The notes below the pieces were generated by a model. That model had not been told where the DNA came from and made no database searches. It worked only from the letters and a program-made list of their open reading frames with translations. From Bacteroidales bacterium (lineage in GTDB: Bacteria > Bacteroidota > Bacteroidia > Bacteroidales > UBA932), in contig JAKSJN010000009.1 in NCBI GenBank assembly GCA_024402135.1, positions 1-64,000 of the forward strand: a stretch of DNA of 64,000 nucleotides, in the 5' to 3' direction. The position numbers were made by a program, and so were the translations under genes. Of this stretch, positions 1 through 9,324 are shown in pieces; the stretch's first letter is position 1; each line of letters begins with the position of its first letter.

Positions 1-241
1 CTCATGGTCCGTCCCTCTAGTGCCGAGGGTGGCATGTCTCCGGAAAAGACTGCCGCCCGCCCTCCTCCACCCTAGTCAGTTTGGGAGATTTCACTTTTCC
101 CGGGGAATTCGTGTCACTTCCCCGGAATTGTGCTCTCAAAATGGCGTTTTGAGTTGTAGATGTCACGGTTTGCCGCGATTCCGTGTATTCTTCCGTGAAC
201 TTGCAGTTGTAATATTCACCAACCGGGAAAAACAATAAAAA
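1..241. other. Non-coding stretch with one hairpin
   Basis: I see no convincing gene here. Two short open frames on opposite strands overlap almost completely and neither looks like a known protein. An inverted repeat of eight bases (CCGGGGAA / TTCCCCGG) lies at 100-125 with a 10-nt loop. The stretch lies downstream of the fimbrillin-like gene and may belong to a gene cut off by the window edge. Confidence 0.4.
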
Positions 242-274
242 AGAGTCGGAGCAACCTCACGGCCCGCCGACTCT
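242..274 (-). terminator. Rho-independent terminator of the fimbrillin-like gene
   Basis: An eight-base stem AGAGTCGG/CCGACTCT is followed, in minus-strand direction, by six T. It sits about 28 bases past the stop codon of the fimbrillin-like gene. Confidence 0.75.
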
Positions 275-301
275 AAAAAAGTATGAAATCAGTAGTATGT
301 A

Positions 302-1792
302 TTATTTCCAATCAAGAACTTTAATGGTAAGATTATGGAAGTGACATTCACACTGTCCATTACCATTTGGTCCAACGAAAGCGACCACAAGCGTGTAAGG
401 TCCGGTGACATCGTCAAGATAAATCTCACATTTAGCATCAGAATTCTCTCCTGGAGGGTTACCCTTTAAATCCACAGAAGACCTAATCTTGTCATTATAT
501 GTAGAGTTTACAACTTCTCCTGTCTGAGTATTATATATAAAACCAATCAGAGGCTCAAGTTCGGACTTTACATTAGGTGAAGAGCCCTTATAAAGGTCAC
601 TCTCCACGATCTTAGCCTGATTCGATGGCTGAACAAAAACATAGAGATATCCACCATTGGCGCTTGAGGTCACTGGAAGGCCAGTCCAGCTGAGTTCAAT
701 TGTCTTTGCATCATCAGCACTAAGCTCAATTTCAGCTGGCTTGATTTCCATCTTGTGAGCCTTGAAAAGGTAGTCAAAAAGACTTACAACATCCTCACTA
801 TTCTTGTATTCCTTAACATTAATTCTACCTGCAATCTTATAGTTATACTTATAACCAGCCTTCCAATCAATTTTACCGAAGATTTCAGGGGAAATGCTCT
901 GGTAAGCACCATACAGATCTCTCTGATAGTCGTTAATGAAAACAGTTACAGACTTGACGGTACTATTCTGAGGAATAACGAAGAAACAATTGTCACCATC
1001 AAAAGTAAGTGTAGTGTAGGTTGGAGAGCTTGGAATGGACCAAGTCGCACCATTTGTAGCAGCCACACACGAAGCCGATGACACAAGCTGAACTTCGATT
1101 CTATCTACTTCACATCTGGCGTCTCCCCTAAACTCAGGATCTTCAGTTTCACCAGCATAAAAATGAATTCCGGAGAAATCAAGAGACACCTTTGCAAGAG
1201 CATGCGAGAATTCTAGGCCAGAAAGAGCGACTTCGTTACCATCCTCCCAATAAACAGACTTATTTGCAACCAGAAGATCATCGTCTCCATCAGTAGCATA
1301 CTCAAATGAGCCATCAGCAGCGATAGATACCTTATTTGCACTAGAGACAGCCCAAAAATCATGAGTTGTCTTATGATGCCAATAGTAGTCATCATCAATA
1401 GCCCAAATTCCATCGGTGCCAAAAGAGACATGAGCACCTGGAATAAAATTGTAACCAGAGTAAATGTCTGTACCCTCGTTAGAGGTCAGGAAACCAAAAA
1501 GATTGAAGCCACTGGCTTTCAAACCCTCGAGATTTGTTTCGGTTGCCTTGGTATAGACGTCATCAAGAATAGGGGTAACAGTCGCTGAAGCCGAAAGAGA
1601 AAAATCCTCTGTAACAACCGGTTCAAACTCACAGACTAGAGCATCATTAGACTTTGTCTTGATATTGTTCATAGTTACTGAGCCAAGTTTGAGGACTTCA
1701 GTACCTTTGACTTTGACAGACTCTTCCTTATTGCAAGAAACAAACGAGACAGCCAAAGCAGCAATCATAAGATAATTGTAGATATTTTTCAT
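302..1792 (-). CDS. Fimbrillin-like lipoprotein
   Basis: About 496 residues. The N-terminus has a short lipoprotein signal ending in SFVSC followed by NKEE, so the product is probably lipidated and displayed at the outer membrane. Around residues 120-200 the sequence shows the pattern of the Bacteroidales fimbrillin-like family (PF13149 type): a YYWHH segment before a short 'DFWAVS' strand, a 'DDLLVA' motif, and the 'LEFSHALAKVSLDF' strand. Such proteins form or decorate type V pili. A GTG codon lies nine bases upstream, but ATG at 1792 gives the clean signal peptide. A coding remnant ends only a few bases upstream. Family call is by motif recognition; whether it is a pilin subunit or an anchor/tip protein is unknown. 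Confidence 0.8.
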   Translation of the reverse strand: MKNIYNYLMIAALAVSFVSCNKEESVKVKGTEVLKLGSVTMNNIKTKSNDALVCEFEPVVTEDFSLSASATVTPILDDVYTKATETNLEGLKASGFNLFGFLTSNEGTDIYSGYNFIPGAHVSFGTDGIWAIDDDYYWHHKTTHDFWAVSSANKVSIAADGSFEYATDGDDDLLVANKSVYWEDGNEVALSGLEFSHALAKVSLDFSGIHFYAGETEDPEFRGDARCEVDRIEVQLVSSASCVAATNGATWSIPSSPTYTTLTFDGDNCFFVIPQNSTVKSVTVFINDYQRDLYGAYQSISPEIFGKIDWKAGYKYNYKIAGRINVKEYKNSEDVVSLFDYLFKAHKMEIKPAEIELSADDAKTIELSWTGLPVTSSANGGYLYVFVQPSNQAKIVESDLYKGSSPNVKSELEPLIGFIYNTQTGEVVNSTYNDKIRSSVDLKGNPPGENSDAKCEIYLDDVTGPYTLVVAFVGPNGNGQCECHFHNLTIKVLDWK

Positions 1793-1801
1793 GGCTATCA
1801 C

Positions 1802-1981
1802 TTATTTAGTAAAATCAAGATCTGACTCAAAGGTAGCATCAACTTCGAAACCGGTTTGAAAATCTTTAACAGTAATATCTGTCAAAGGATATATTATATC
1901 CATCTGCTCACCTGAAGCAGGAACTAAGACACCCTTTTCAAGGGCGATGGAGCTACAAATTGTAGTTGGCTTTGAATACAT
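1802..1981 (-). pseudogene. 59-codon ORF, probable 3' remnant of a larger gene
   Basis: An open frame starts at ATG 1981 and ends in TAA at 1802-1804, ten bases before the fimbrillin-like ATG. It reads MYSKPTTICSSIALEKG near the start and ends ATFESDLDFTK. The same frame stays open upstream to about 2033, through the terminator hairpin of the preceding gene, which suggests it is the tail of a longer protein whose front was lost. Composition is ordinary coding. It has no signal peptide. It may be the C-terminal end of a fimbria-associated protein, given the neighbour, but I do not recognise the family. It could instead be a genuine small protein translationally coupled to the next gene. Confidence 0.4.
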
Positions 1982-1998
1982 AACAGTTGTGTAAGAAA

Positions 1999-2023
1999 AA
2001 TGCCGCTCGGAAGGAACGGCATT
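1999..2023 (-). terminator. Terminator of the outer-membrane barrel gene
   Basis: Stem AATGCCG/CGGCATT followed in minus direction by TTTTTCTT, about 20 bases past the stop codon of the barrel gene. Confidence 0.7.
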
Positions 2024-2041
2024 AAATTTCAGATCAGTTTA

Positions 2042-2716
2042 TTAGAACTTGAAGCTTACGCCGATTGTAAGGCTTGAATAACCCTCGAGCTTGCTGTCAC
2101 CTGACTCACCGTCAAATTCCTCGTCAAGGAGAACGCCGCGGAGATCAGCGATGATGTCAATCTTCTCGCTAACAGGGAAAGCATTGTAGAGACCTGCGTT
2201 GACTGCGAGTGGAAGGCCGGCGCTCTTACCGTTGCTTGAAAGAACATAAGGGAAACCGAGACCTACATATGGGCTGGCGTTCCAAGTGTGCTGATCGATC
2301 TTGTCGTCAGAACCGAAAAGGTTGCTGAGGTTTACCATGATGTCAGCGTGAAGGTTCATTGCGTTGAACTGCTGAGCAAAGAGGAACTGTGCCATTGAAT
2401 CATAGTTCTTCTTGAGAGCATTGATATCATTTACATGAACTGGCTTGCCGTTTGCGTCCTGCTTGATGTAGCTCTCCCAGGTAGCACCCTTAGCGTTGAA
2501 ATCGCTGAATGAAAGACGGGCACCGATATACGGGTTGAACCATCTACCTGCTGAAAGGTCACCTGCGTATGTAACGAGCTTTGTGGTCTTGAGCTGACGA
2601 TTGTGCTCGCCACCATAGATAGATGCACCACCGGCAACATTAACGAACCAAGACTGTGCAGAAACAGAAAGTGCAGCTGAAAGAATGATTGCTGCAGAAA
2701 GGATGAGCTTTTTCAT
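2042..2716 (-). CDS. Small outer-membrane beta-barrel protein
   Basis: 224 residues with a Sec signal peptide (MKKLILSAAIILSAALSVSAQ). The mature part alternates aromatic and polar residues in short strands and ends GVSFKF, the terminal-Phe strand typical of outer-membrane barrels. It lacks the C-terminal OmpA peptidoglycan-binding domain, so it resembles an OmpA/OmpX-type eight-strand barrel only. Its transcript has its own leader with a GC-rich hairpin and its own terminator, so it is probably monocistronic. Specific function is not visible; general roles of the family are envelope integrity or adhesion. Confidence 0.75.
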   Translation of the reverse strand: MKKLILSAAIILSAALSVSAQSWFVNVAGGASIYGGEHNRQLKTTKLVTYAGDLSAGRWFNPYIGARLSFSDFNAKGATWESYIKQDANGKPVHVNDINALKKNYDSMAQFLFAQQFNAMNLHADIMVNLSNLFGSDDKIDQHTWNASPYVGLGFPYVLSSNGKSAGLPLAVNAGLYNAFPVSEKIDIIADLRGVLLDEEFDGESGDSKLEGYSSLTIGVSFKF

Positions 2717-3052
2717 TATTTAATAGTTTTTTTATTTCTACTGATTTCTTTGCAACTTTTTTAATTCAAGAACGGGGCTACAAGTAACAACCCGGAACCC
2801 CGTCCGAACCATTAAAAATTTGCTCGGTGCAAAAGTGAGACATTTGTGAAGATTTGATTTTGTCTAATAGGACATTCGCCATAATTATATGGACAATTTC
2901 AAACTAGTAAAATAGTAAAAATCAGTATGTCAATTTAGCCTAGGCATTAAGTATCAGCAAATTAAAAATACCAATAACCCAAAATAATGTCAAATGTCGG
3001 TAAAACTTTGTTATCGTTCAGTTATCGTTTAGTCAAACAAAAGTAAACAAAA
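2717..3052 (-). promoter_or_regulatory. Upstream region and leader hairpin of the barrel gene
   Basis: A 336-base gene-free stretch. An inverted repeat ACGGGG/CCCCGT at 2772-2803 would fold in the 5' untranslated leader of the barrel mRNA. A near-consensus -7 box (one mismatch to TAnnTTTG on the minus strand) lies at 2830-2837. At 3010-3029 the 9-mer GTTATCGTT occurs twice with an 11-base period. The rest is AT-rich with no open frame of note. Confidence 0.35.
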
Positions 3053-3078
3053 ATCCGCGACCTTTACAGGCCGCGGAT
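3053..3078 (-). terminator. Terminator of the hybrid regulator gene
   Basis: Stem ATCCGCG/CGCGGAT followed in minus direction by TTTTGTTT, 27 bases past the regulator's stop codon. Confidence 0.7.
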
Positions 3079-3104
3079 AAACTTTTTCAAATAGTCGAGA
3101 GGGC

Positions 3105-5969
3105 TTATAGCACCCTTTTACGGTATTGCGAAGGAGAAATACCCTCGTACTGTCGGAACAGCTTTCCGAAATATGAGAAATCCTCGAAACCACAACTCAT
3201 CGCGACATCTGCGATAGGAGTTGTATTATCCGCATCAAGCAGCTGCTTAGCCTTGTTAAGCTTGATCCTGTTAACGTAAGACGAAGTAGACTCCCCGGTA
3301 AGAGCATTGATCTTACGGCTGAGCTGACGAGGGCTGACGCACATATGGGAAGCGATAGAAGCGATATCCGCCGGCTTGTCCTGGGACAATGAAGACAGTA
3401 CATAATCAACGAACTTGCCCAGGAATGCCTTGTCCGCCTTGCTCATCTCAGTACCGTCACTGTTGGTCATAGCCGGGCTGCCTGCAGCCGTAGCGACGGT
3501 GTTCGAATATGTATCACGCAAAGTAGAGCGCTGTTTGAGAAGGCTCTGGACGCGGATACGGAGTTCATTACCGTCGATCGGCTTCTGGACAAAGGCATCG
3601 GCACCGGCTTCTATCAGCCTGAGCCTCTCCGCTTCATCAACTTTTGCAGTAATTACAATAATAGGAATATGGTTCAGAGCTGAAGAAGAGCGGATCTCAC
3701 GAACAAGTCCAAGACCATCCATTTCCGGCATCATAAGATCCGTGATTATGATGTCAGGAACAAGCTCCATAGCATTCTCAAGTGCCTCGAGACCATTCTC
3801 GGCATAGCAAAGACGATGCTCTCGGCTAAGCAAGGTGCCGACATAATAGGCAACGTCCCTGTTATCCTCGACTATCATCACAAGAGGATCAGAAAGGGAA
3901 CCTTCTCCTGTCTGAAGGAATTCCTCCGTGTCAGGGGCCGTATTAGGAACAATGACACCCATATTATTATCTGGAACAGCTGAGGTGCTGACAGCCATAC
4001 CCTTGTAATTGCTCTGGACAGGGATGGAGACGGTGAAAGTTGTGCCGCGGCCAAGTTCACTCTTGACCTCGACAGTACCGGACATGGCCTCGACAAGCTG
4101 TTTTACGAGCGACAGTCCAACACCAGTCGAAACATCTGCACTCTTGTCGCCTACGACATAGAAAGGCTCAAAAATATGCTTGACAGCGACCTCCGGGATA
4201 CCGCCACCTGTATCACTGACCTTCAGCACGAACTTTCCGTTCTCACAATTGGAAGAAACATAGATATGGCCTCCACTCTGGGTATATTTCAACGAGTTTG
4301 AAAGGAGATTCACGACGATCTTCTGGACATAGTCCGGCACAAAATCCATCTCGACCTGTTCCTCGCCCGGGAAGTAGATCATTTCAATACCTCTCTGCCT
4401 TGCATGAAGCACATAAGCCTCTACTGTGGTGCGGACAAAGTTGACCATATCGGCATAGCGCCACTCAATCTTGCCGAGAGCCGATTCAACCTTGCTGATG
4501 TCAAGCAGCTGATTGACCAGCGTCAGCAGTCCCTGTCCCTGGCGGACTATGGTCTGTGACATCGTCCTGACCTGTTCAGGATCCTGCAGAACCTCTTTGT
4601 TGCCGAGTTCATTCGCAAGGCCAAGAATCACTGTCAAAGGTGTCCTGAACTCGTGGGTGATGTTCGTGAAGAAATTCGTACGCATCCTGTCCACATTCTT
4701 CAGCACTTCATGCTTGCGCTTTCGCTGGCCCAGCATCCACACAAGGAACATGATAAGCGCAACAAAGAAAGAAACGACAAGCATTGCTATCACACCGACA
4801 TAATGCTTCTCTCGCCTCTGCATCTCGTAATTGCGCCTGAAGATATCGATCTGGTTCTGCTGTGTCTCATTTAGATAATCCAGGCGGGAATTCTGGGCCT
4901 TGGTGACGACATCGGCGTTACGGATGCTGTCACGATAAGCCACCGACTTCTTGAAGAAATCAAAAGCCTTCGGCGTATTTCCAAGTGCCTCATTCAAGCG
5001 ATACTCGAGTTCAAACAGCTGTGCATAGTATTCCAGCGACTCTACATTCTCCAGACTTGCCGCCGCAATATCAAGATTTCGTCGTGCCTCGGAATAATTC
5101 CCCTTATTAATGAAAGTACGGGAAACAGCAAGATCAACGGTGACAAGATCATATACGGAGTTCATGTCCTCAAGGATTTCATGTGCCTGCTGATATTCTT
5201 CCAGGGCATCATCCCACTTCTTTTCGAGTTCGAACAACTCTCCGAAGAAAATGTGGTTCAGAGCCACTCCCCTGTCATTCTTGTTCCTGACATTGGCATC
5301 CATCGCAAGGTTATAATACGTCCTTGCCGAATCGACCTGCCTGTATTCCTTGTAGATGGAGCCTATATTGGTGTAGTTGACTGCCAGACCATTCAGATCC
5401 TGGAGATAATCAGCACAATCGAATGCTTCACGGAAAGAATTCAGTGCAGCATCGTAATTGCCAAGCTCCATCTGGATGTTTCCAATACCGTTCATGGTCA
5501 CAGAACGGGCCTTGACAACATCGCTGCTAATCTTGTCGGTATAACGACCAAGCAGTGAAAGAGCCTCGTAATAGTACTGGGAAGACTCATCGAGCACAGC
5601 CATCTTTCGATAGTTTGTGCCGATGTTGTTAAGGTGCTCGATGAGCAGAAGTGTATCACCTAGTTCGCGGGACGCATCCAGTCCCTTGAGATGAGCAGCT
5701 ATCGACTCTCTGAAGCTGTTCTCCAGTCGATAGTGAATGCCTAGCTGTCTGTATGCGACAGACAGACCGGCAAGGTCGTTTTCCGCCTGACAGGACGTAA
5801 TGGCCTCCTGGAGAAGAGACACGTCGGACAGTTGTCCTATCGTATCTTCCGCATCCGTCCTGGCACGGCTTGTTTCGGTACTTACAACCTTCTCACCGCA
5901 CGAGACAGTGAGAAGGAGTGACATACCAACTGATACGACCCAATGTTTGAGCAAATTAAATGGGTTCAT
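3105..5969 (-). CDS. Hybrid two-component regulator: TPR sensor, histidine kinase, receiver, AraC-type output
   Basis: 954 residues carrying a whole signalling path in one chain. A lipoprotein-like start (LLLTVSC) is followed by several TPR helical repeats (about 60-370), a coiled segment, one membrane span (about 395-418), a HisKA domain with phospho-acceptor His439 in ITHEFRTPL, an HATPase domain, a receiver domain with Asp744 in DLMMPEMDG, and a C-terminal AraC/XylS helix-turn-helix ending SPSQYRKRVL. It differs from sugar-sensing HTCS proteins in having TPRs rather than Reg_prop/Y_Y_Y blades as the periplasmic sensor. It lies 47 bases after the Wzc-like kinase gene in the same direction, so it is probably co-transcribed and may regulate exopolysaccharide genes; that link is inference. 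Confidence 0.9.
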   Translation of the reverse strand: MNPFNLLKHWVVSVGMSLLLTVSCGEKVVSTETSRARTDAEDTIGQLSDVSLLQEAITSCQAENDLAGLSVAYRQLGIHYRLENSFRESIAAHLKGLDASRELGDTLLLIEHLNNIGTNYRKMAVLDESSQYYYEALSLLGRYTDKISSDVVKARSVTMNGIGNIQMELGNYDAALNSFREAFDCADYLQDLNGLAVNYTNIGSIYKEYRQVDSARTYYNLAMDANVRNKNDRGVALNHIFFGELFELEKKWDDALEEYQQAHEILEDMNSVYDLVTVDLAVSRTFINKGNYSEARRNLDIAAASLENVESLEYYAQLFELEYRLNEALGNTPKAFDFFKKSVAYRDSIRNADVVTKAQNSRLDYLNETQQNQIDIFRRNYEMQRREKHYVGVIAMLVVSFFVALIMFLVWMLGQRKRKHEVLKNVDRMRTNFFTNITHEFRTPLTVILGLANELGNKEVLQDPEQVRTMSQTIVRQGQGLLTLVNQLLDISKVESALGKIEWRYADMVNFVRTTVEAYVLHARQRGIEMIYFPGEEQVEMDFVPDYVQKIVVNLLSNSLKYTQSGGHIYVSSNCENGKFVLKVSDTGGGIPEVAVKHIFEPFYVVGDKSADVSTGVGLSLVKQLVEAMSGTVEVKSELGRGTTFTVSIPVQSNYKGMAVSTSAVPDNNMGVIVPNTAPDTEEFLQTGEGSLSDPLVMIVEDNRDVAYYVGTLLSREHRLCYAENGLEALENAMELVPDIIITDLMMPEMDGLGLVREIRSSSALNHIPIIVITAKVDEAERLRLIEAGADAFVQKPIDGNELRIRVQSLLKQRSTLRDTYSNTVATAAGSPAMTNSDGTEMSKADKAFLGKFVDYVLSSLSQDKPADIASIASHMCVSPRQLSRKINALTGESTSSYVNRIKLNKAKQLLDADNTTPIADVAMSCGFEDFSYFGKLFRQYEGISPSQYRKRVL

Positions 5970-6016
5970 ATAGTAGTAGTTAAAAGAGCTGCACGGTTCA
6001 TGGCAGCCTCAAAGAC

Positions 6017-8440
6017 TTATGATTTCTTTGATTTTTTCTTGTCGGCCTCGTCTTCGGTAAGGGCCATGTCAGCATAGCCATCGCCATAGTTGCCGTAGCC
6101 ATATCCATAGCCGTAGCCATAACCGTACCCATAGCCGTAACCGTATCCATGACCATGACGGCTGGCGGTACCATTGAGGACAAGAGCCATATTCTTGAGC
6201 TTGCCGCCCTTGTAAAGAGATTCAAGATCAGGGAACTGGCGGCGGTCGAAATTACCTACGCGAAGCACGAACAGACTGATATCGGCAACACGGTTGCTGA
6301 TGGTTGCGTCTGCGACAACGCCGACAGGGACCGAGTCGACAACGATATAGTCATATTTCTCGCGAAGGATGGCGAAAAGTTCATCAAGACGATCCTCCAT
6401 AAGGAGTTCGGCAGGGTTAGGTGCCATGGTTCCGGCAAGAATCATATCGTATGGATGCTTGTCATCCTTGTACAGAATATCGTCGAAGGTGATGCTTCTG
6501 TCGGCAAGATAGTCAGTCATACCCTTGCGTCCCTTGCGGAAGGTACCTGAAAGAGTCCCCTTGCGAAGGTCGAGATCGACCGCGATAACGCGCTTGCGGG
6601 TATGAGTAAGGCTGATTGCGAGTCTCTGTGCAACGAAGGTCTTACCTGCGCCAGCGTTGAACGATGCGAGCATCACCACCTTTGAACCTTCATGACCGCG
6701 GGACATGAAGCCAAGGTTGGTCCTGACGATTCGGAAAGCCTCTCCGGTGACGTTTCTGAGACGGCGGAGCTTCTTGTTATAGCCAGGAACCAGGTACTTC
6801 TTTATCCTGTTCTTCTTTGATGCCTCATTGGTCTCGTCCTCAGGGATCTCTCCGAGGAACGGAATGGTCACAGCATCCTCGACATCCTTGCGTCCACGTA
6901 CTGAAGTATCCAGGAAGAGCATCATAAGGAAGATCACGGCAGGGATAGCCATGCCGACCAGGAATCCAAGGAGCAGGAGTCTCTTGAGTGAAGAAGATAC
7001 AGGGATTGATGAAGCCTCGGCTGCGTCGATCACGCGGGCATTGTTGTCGGCCATCGCCTGGGTCAACTCGTTCTCTTCACGACGGTTAAGAAGGAAGGTA
7101 TAGAGAGACGCCTTGATGGACTGCTGACGCTCGATGCTGAGTCTCTCACGCTGCTTGGTAGGGATGGACTGCAGACGGCTCTGGCTGCGGCTCTGCTGGC
7201 TGACAGCCTCGTCCTTGCGTGAGCTGAGTTTGAAGATGACATTGTCAACCGAGCGGATGATCGACTGCTTGAGCGAGTAGAGCTGGCTGTTCAGCTGCTG
7301 AACGACAGGGTTGGCCTCCGACGAATCCTCGATGAGCTTGTCTCGGCGTATCTTCGCAGTATTGTACTGAGCGATCTGAGCCTCGATGCTCGCATCCGAG
7401 ATGCCGGAGTTTGCAGGAAGAAGATCAGACTCCTTGGTCGGATCGGTAAGGTAGTCCTTTATGAACTGAGCCATACGGATCTGGGTTTCCATCTCCGCCG
7501 CCTCGGCATTGTACGAACGGGTCTCATTGAAGTACATGCCGGCCGATGTGCCAAGGTCGACGACGCCGCTGTTCTTCTGGAACTGCTCCAGGTCAGACTC
7601 GACATCGCCGAGTTCCCTCTCGATGATGATGAGTCGCTCGTTGATGAAGTTGGCGGTATTGATAGCGACCTGGTTCTTGTCGCGGAGGGCATCCTCGTTG
7701 TAGACCTCGATGAGGGTATTGAGAACATCCTCGGCACGTCTAGGTGAGTTGTCGCGGATCGCCAGGGTCAGGATGCTTGCAGCATCGTCAGTCTGGCGGA
7801 TACCGATCTGGCCGGCATACGCGCCGGCGACTCCAGCCACAGAACGCTTGGAAACGCGGATATTGACATCCTTCCACTTAGGAGCGAAGAAATTGGTCTT
7901 GCCGAATACAATACGTCCGTACTCGGTGGCAACTGTATCTCCAGGAGCAACGATCGCATTCTTTGATCCATCGATATTGAGACCAAGAACCTCGATTCCA
8001 TTGTCCGAAACGACTCTCGCGGTGAAACCGCACGAACTGTTCGGCTCAGCGTCAATGAACGAAACGACGAAAGGAGAACGTCCATAGTACTCGATATCGC
8101 GGAGACGCTCATGCACGATGTAGCTTACGTCAGCATGGGTGCGTGAAACGACCTCACGGAGGATTCTCTTAGACTTGAACTGAAGAATCTCGTTGCTGAC
8201 ATTCACCTTGTTGATGAGGTTGTCGTAACGGTCGAGCGATGCAGTCGAAGTCTTGTTCGAAGGGTCCTTGATGATTACGGTTGACTGAGCGAAGTACTCA
8301 AATGGCTGCTTCTCGTACTTATACCATGCGAGGGCACAGAATACGAGAACCGAAAGGAGGAACCAGTTCCACTTTGAAAGGAGGTAGAAGAACAGGTCGA
8401 GTACATTCAGTCCCTGGTCTTTATTATTATTGTTCTGCAT
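6017..8440 (-). CDS. Wzc-like polysaccharide co-polymerase / bacterial tyrosine autokinase
   Basis: About 807 residues. An N-terminal Wzz-type chain-length domain has membrane spans near residues 25-45 and 495-515, with a long coiled-coil periplasmic part between. The cytoplasmic BY-kinase domain shows Walker A (FNAGAGKTF), Walker A' (VIAVDLDLRKG) and Walker B (YIVVDSVPV). The C-terminus is a tyrosine cluster made of nine Gly-Tyr units plus two further Tyr, followed by an acidic-lysine tail; tyrosine clusters here are the autophosphorylation sites of the family. It controls chain length and export of the polysaccharide with the Wza-like partner encoded just upstream. ATG at 8440 is preferred over an upstream TTG at 8449. 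Confidence 0.93.
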   Translation of the reverse strand: MQNNNNKDQGLNVLDLFFYLLSKWNWFLLSVLVFCALAWYKYEKQPFEYFAQSTVIIKDPSNKTSTASLDRYDNLINKVNVSNEILQFKSKRILREVVSRTHADVSYIVHERLRDIEYYGRSPFVVSFIDAEPNSSCGFTARVVSDNGIEVLGLNIDGSKNAIVAPGDTVATEYGRIVFGKTNFFAPKWKDVNIRVSKRSVAGVAGAYAGQIGIRQTDDAASILTLAIRDNSPRRAEDVLNTLIEVYNEDALRDKNQVAINTANFINERLIIIERELGDVESDLEQFQKNSGVVDLGTSAGMYFNETRSYNAEAAEMETQIRMAQFIKDYLTDPTKESDLLPANSGISDASIEAQIAQYNTAKIRRDKLIEDSSEANPVVQQLNSQLYSLKQSIIRSVDNVIFKLSSRKDEAVSQQSRSQSRLQSIPTKQRERLSIERQQSIKASLYTFLLNRREENELTQAMADNNARVIDAAEASSIPVSSSLKRLLLLGFLVGMAIPAVIFLMMLFLDTSVRGRKDVEDAVTIPFLGEIPEDETNEASKKNRIKKYLVPGYNKKLRRLRNVTGEAFRIVRTNLGFMSRGHEGSKVVMLASFNAGAGKTFVAQRLAISLTHTRKRVIAVDLDLRKGTLSGTFRKGRKGMTDYLADRSITFDDILYKDDKHPYDMILAGTMAPNPAELLMEDRLDELFAILREKYDYIVVDSVPVGVVADATISNRVADISLFVLRVGNFDRRQFPDLESLYKGGKLKNMALVLNGTASRHGHGYGYGYGYGYGYGYGYGYGNYGDGYADMALTEDEADKKKSKKS
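6095..6148 (-). repeat. Gly-Tyr hexanucleotide repeat in the Wzc tyrosine tail
   Basis: Nine consecutive six-base units of the form GGN-TAY encode Gly-Tyr dipeptides. The codons vary (GGC/GGT/GGA/GGG, TAC/TAT), so it is an old, selected repeat rather than a fresh slippage tract. Confidence 0.9.
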
Positions 8441-8449
8441 GATAATCAA

Positions 8450-9241
8450 CTATTTGGTAGCCCAGAGATAGGTCATGTAAACTGACAGGGCACTGGTAAC
8501 GAGTGAGAATACCTTGAAGAAGGTATCTGAGAACGACGCACGGCGGTAGCTAGGAGCCACATAGATCACATCATTCTGCTGGAGATAGTAGCATGGAGAG
8601 TCAAAGATGTCCTTCGAGCGGATATCCTGGACATAAACCTTGCGCACACCATCAACCTCGCGGATGACGCGGATATCGTCAAGTTTTGCATTATCAGCAA
8701 GGTCGCCGGCCTTCGCAATTGCTTCGAGAAGGGTCACCTTGTCGCCCTGCATTGGATATACTCCAGCGCCGGAAGCGCCAAGAACGATGTAACGGGCATT
8801 GAGGAACTCGATCGTGACGTTTGGATCCTTGATGTATCCACCCTCGATGATTGCGTTCTCGATGACCTTGGCAGCCTCCTTGAGAGTAAGACCGCAGACA
8901 TCGATGCGACCGATCATAGGGAAATTGATATAGCCCTCGGAAACGACGCGGTAACCTGAAACGGCATCGGCAGCAGCCGATGTCACGTCACTTCCGTCAA
9001 GGCTGACGCTGTACGAAGCAGTCTTGCTGTTGAAAGGAAGCGCAAGCTCGCGGTTCTTGCAATCCACAGTAATACCCAAGCGGTCGTCCACGCGGATAAC
9101 GGTCTGGGAAGCCGCTGCCACTGCGTACTCTTCCTCAACGGACATGTCCTGGAAATACATGTACTTGTTCGCCCTCTTATTGCATGATGGCAGTACGACA
9201 GCCACGACGGCGAGCACAAGCACGAGTCGAATCTTATTCAT
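8450..9241 (-). CDS. Wza-like polysaccharide export lipoprotein
   Basis: 263 residues. A lipoprotein signal ends VVLPSC at about residue 20. The Poly_export domain follows (VDDRLGITVDCKNRELALPF, then YRVVSEGYINFPMIGRI), then an SLBB-like segment (GAGVYPMQGDKVTLLEAIAKAGDL). A hydrophobic C-terminal helix (FSLVTSALSVYMTYLW) matches the outer-membrane helix expected of this family in Bacteroidota. It forms the outer-membrane or periplasmic channel for the polysaccharide and works with the Wzc-like kinase encoded nine bases downstream. Confidence 0.92.
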   Translation of the reverse strand: MNKIRLVLVLAVVAVVLPSCNKRANKYMYFQDMSVEEEYAVAAASQTVIRVDDRLGITVDCKNRELALPFNSKTASYSVSLDGSDVTSAAADAVSGYRVVSEGYINFPMIGRIDVCGLTLKEAAKVIENAIIEGGYIKDPNVTIEFLNARYIVLGASGAGVYPMQGDKVTLLEAIAKAGDLADNAKLDDIRVIREVDGVRKVYVQDIRSKDIFDSPCYYLQQNDVIYVAPSYRRASFSDTFFKVFSLVTSALSVYMTYLWATK

Positions 9242-9324
9242 AATACTGTTTCTACTTTTTATCGTGTAAAAATACTAATTATTACCATAAAATACACATT
9301 ATTACCAAAATAGGCTGAAAAATA

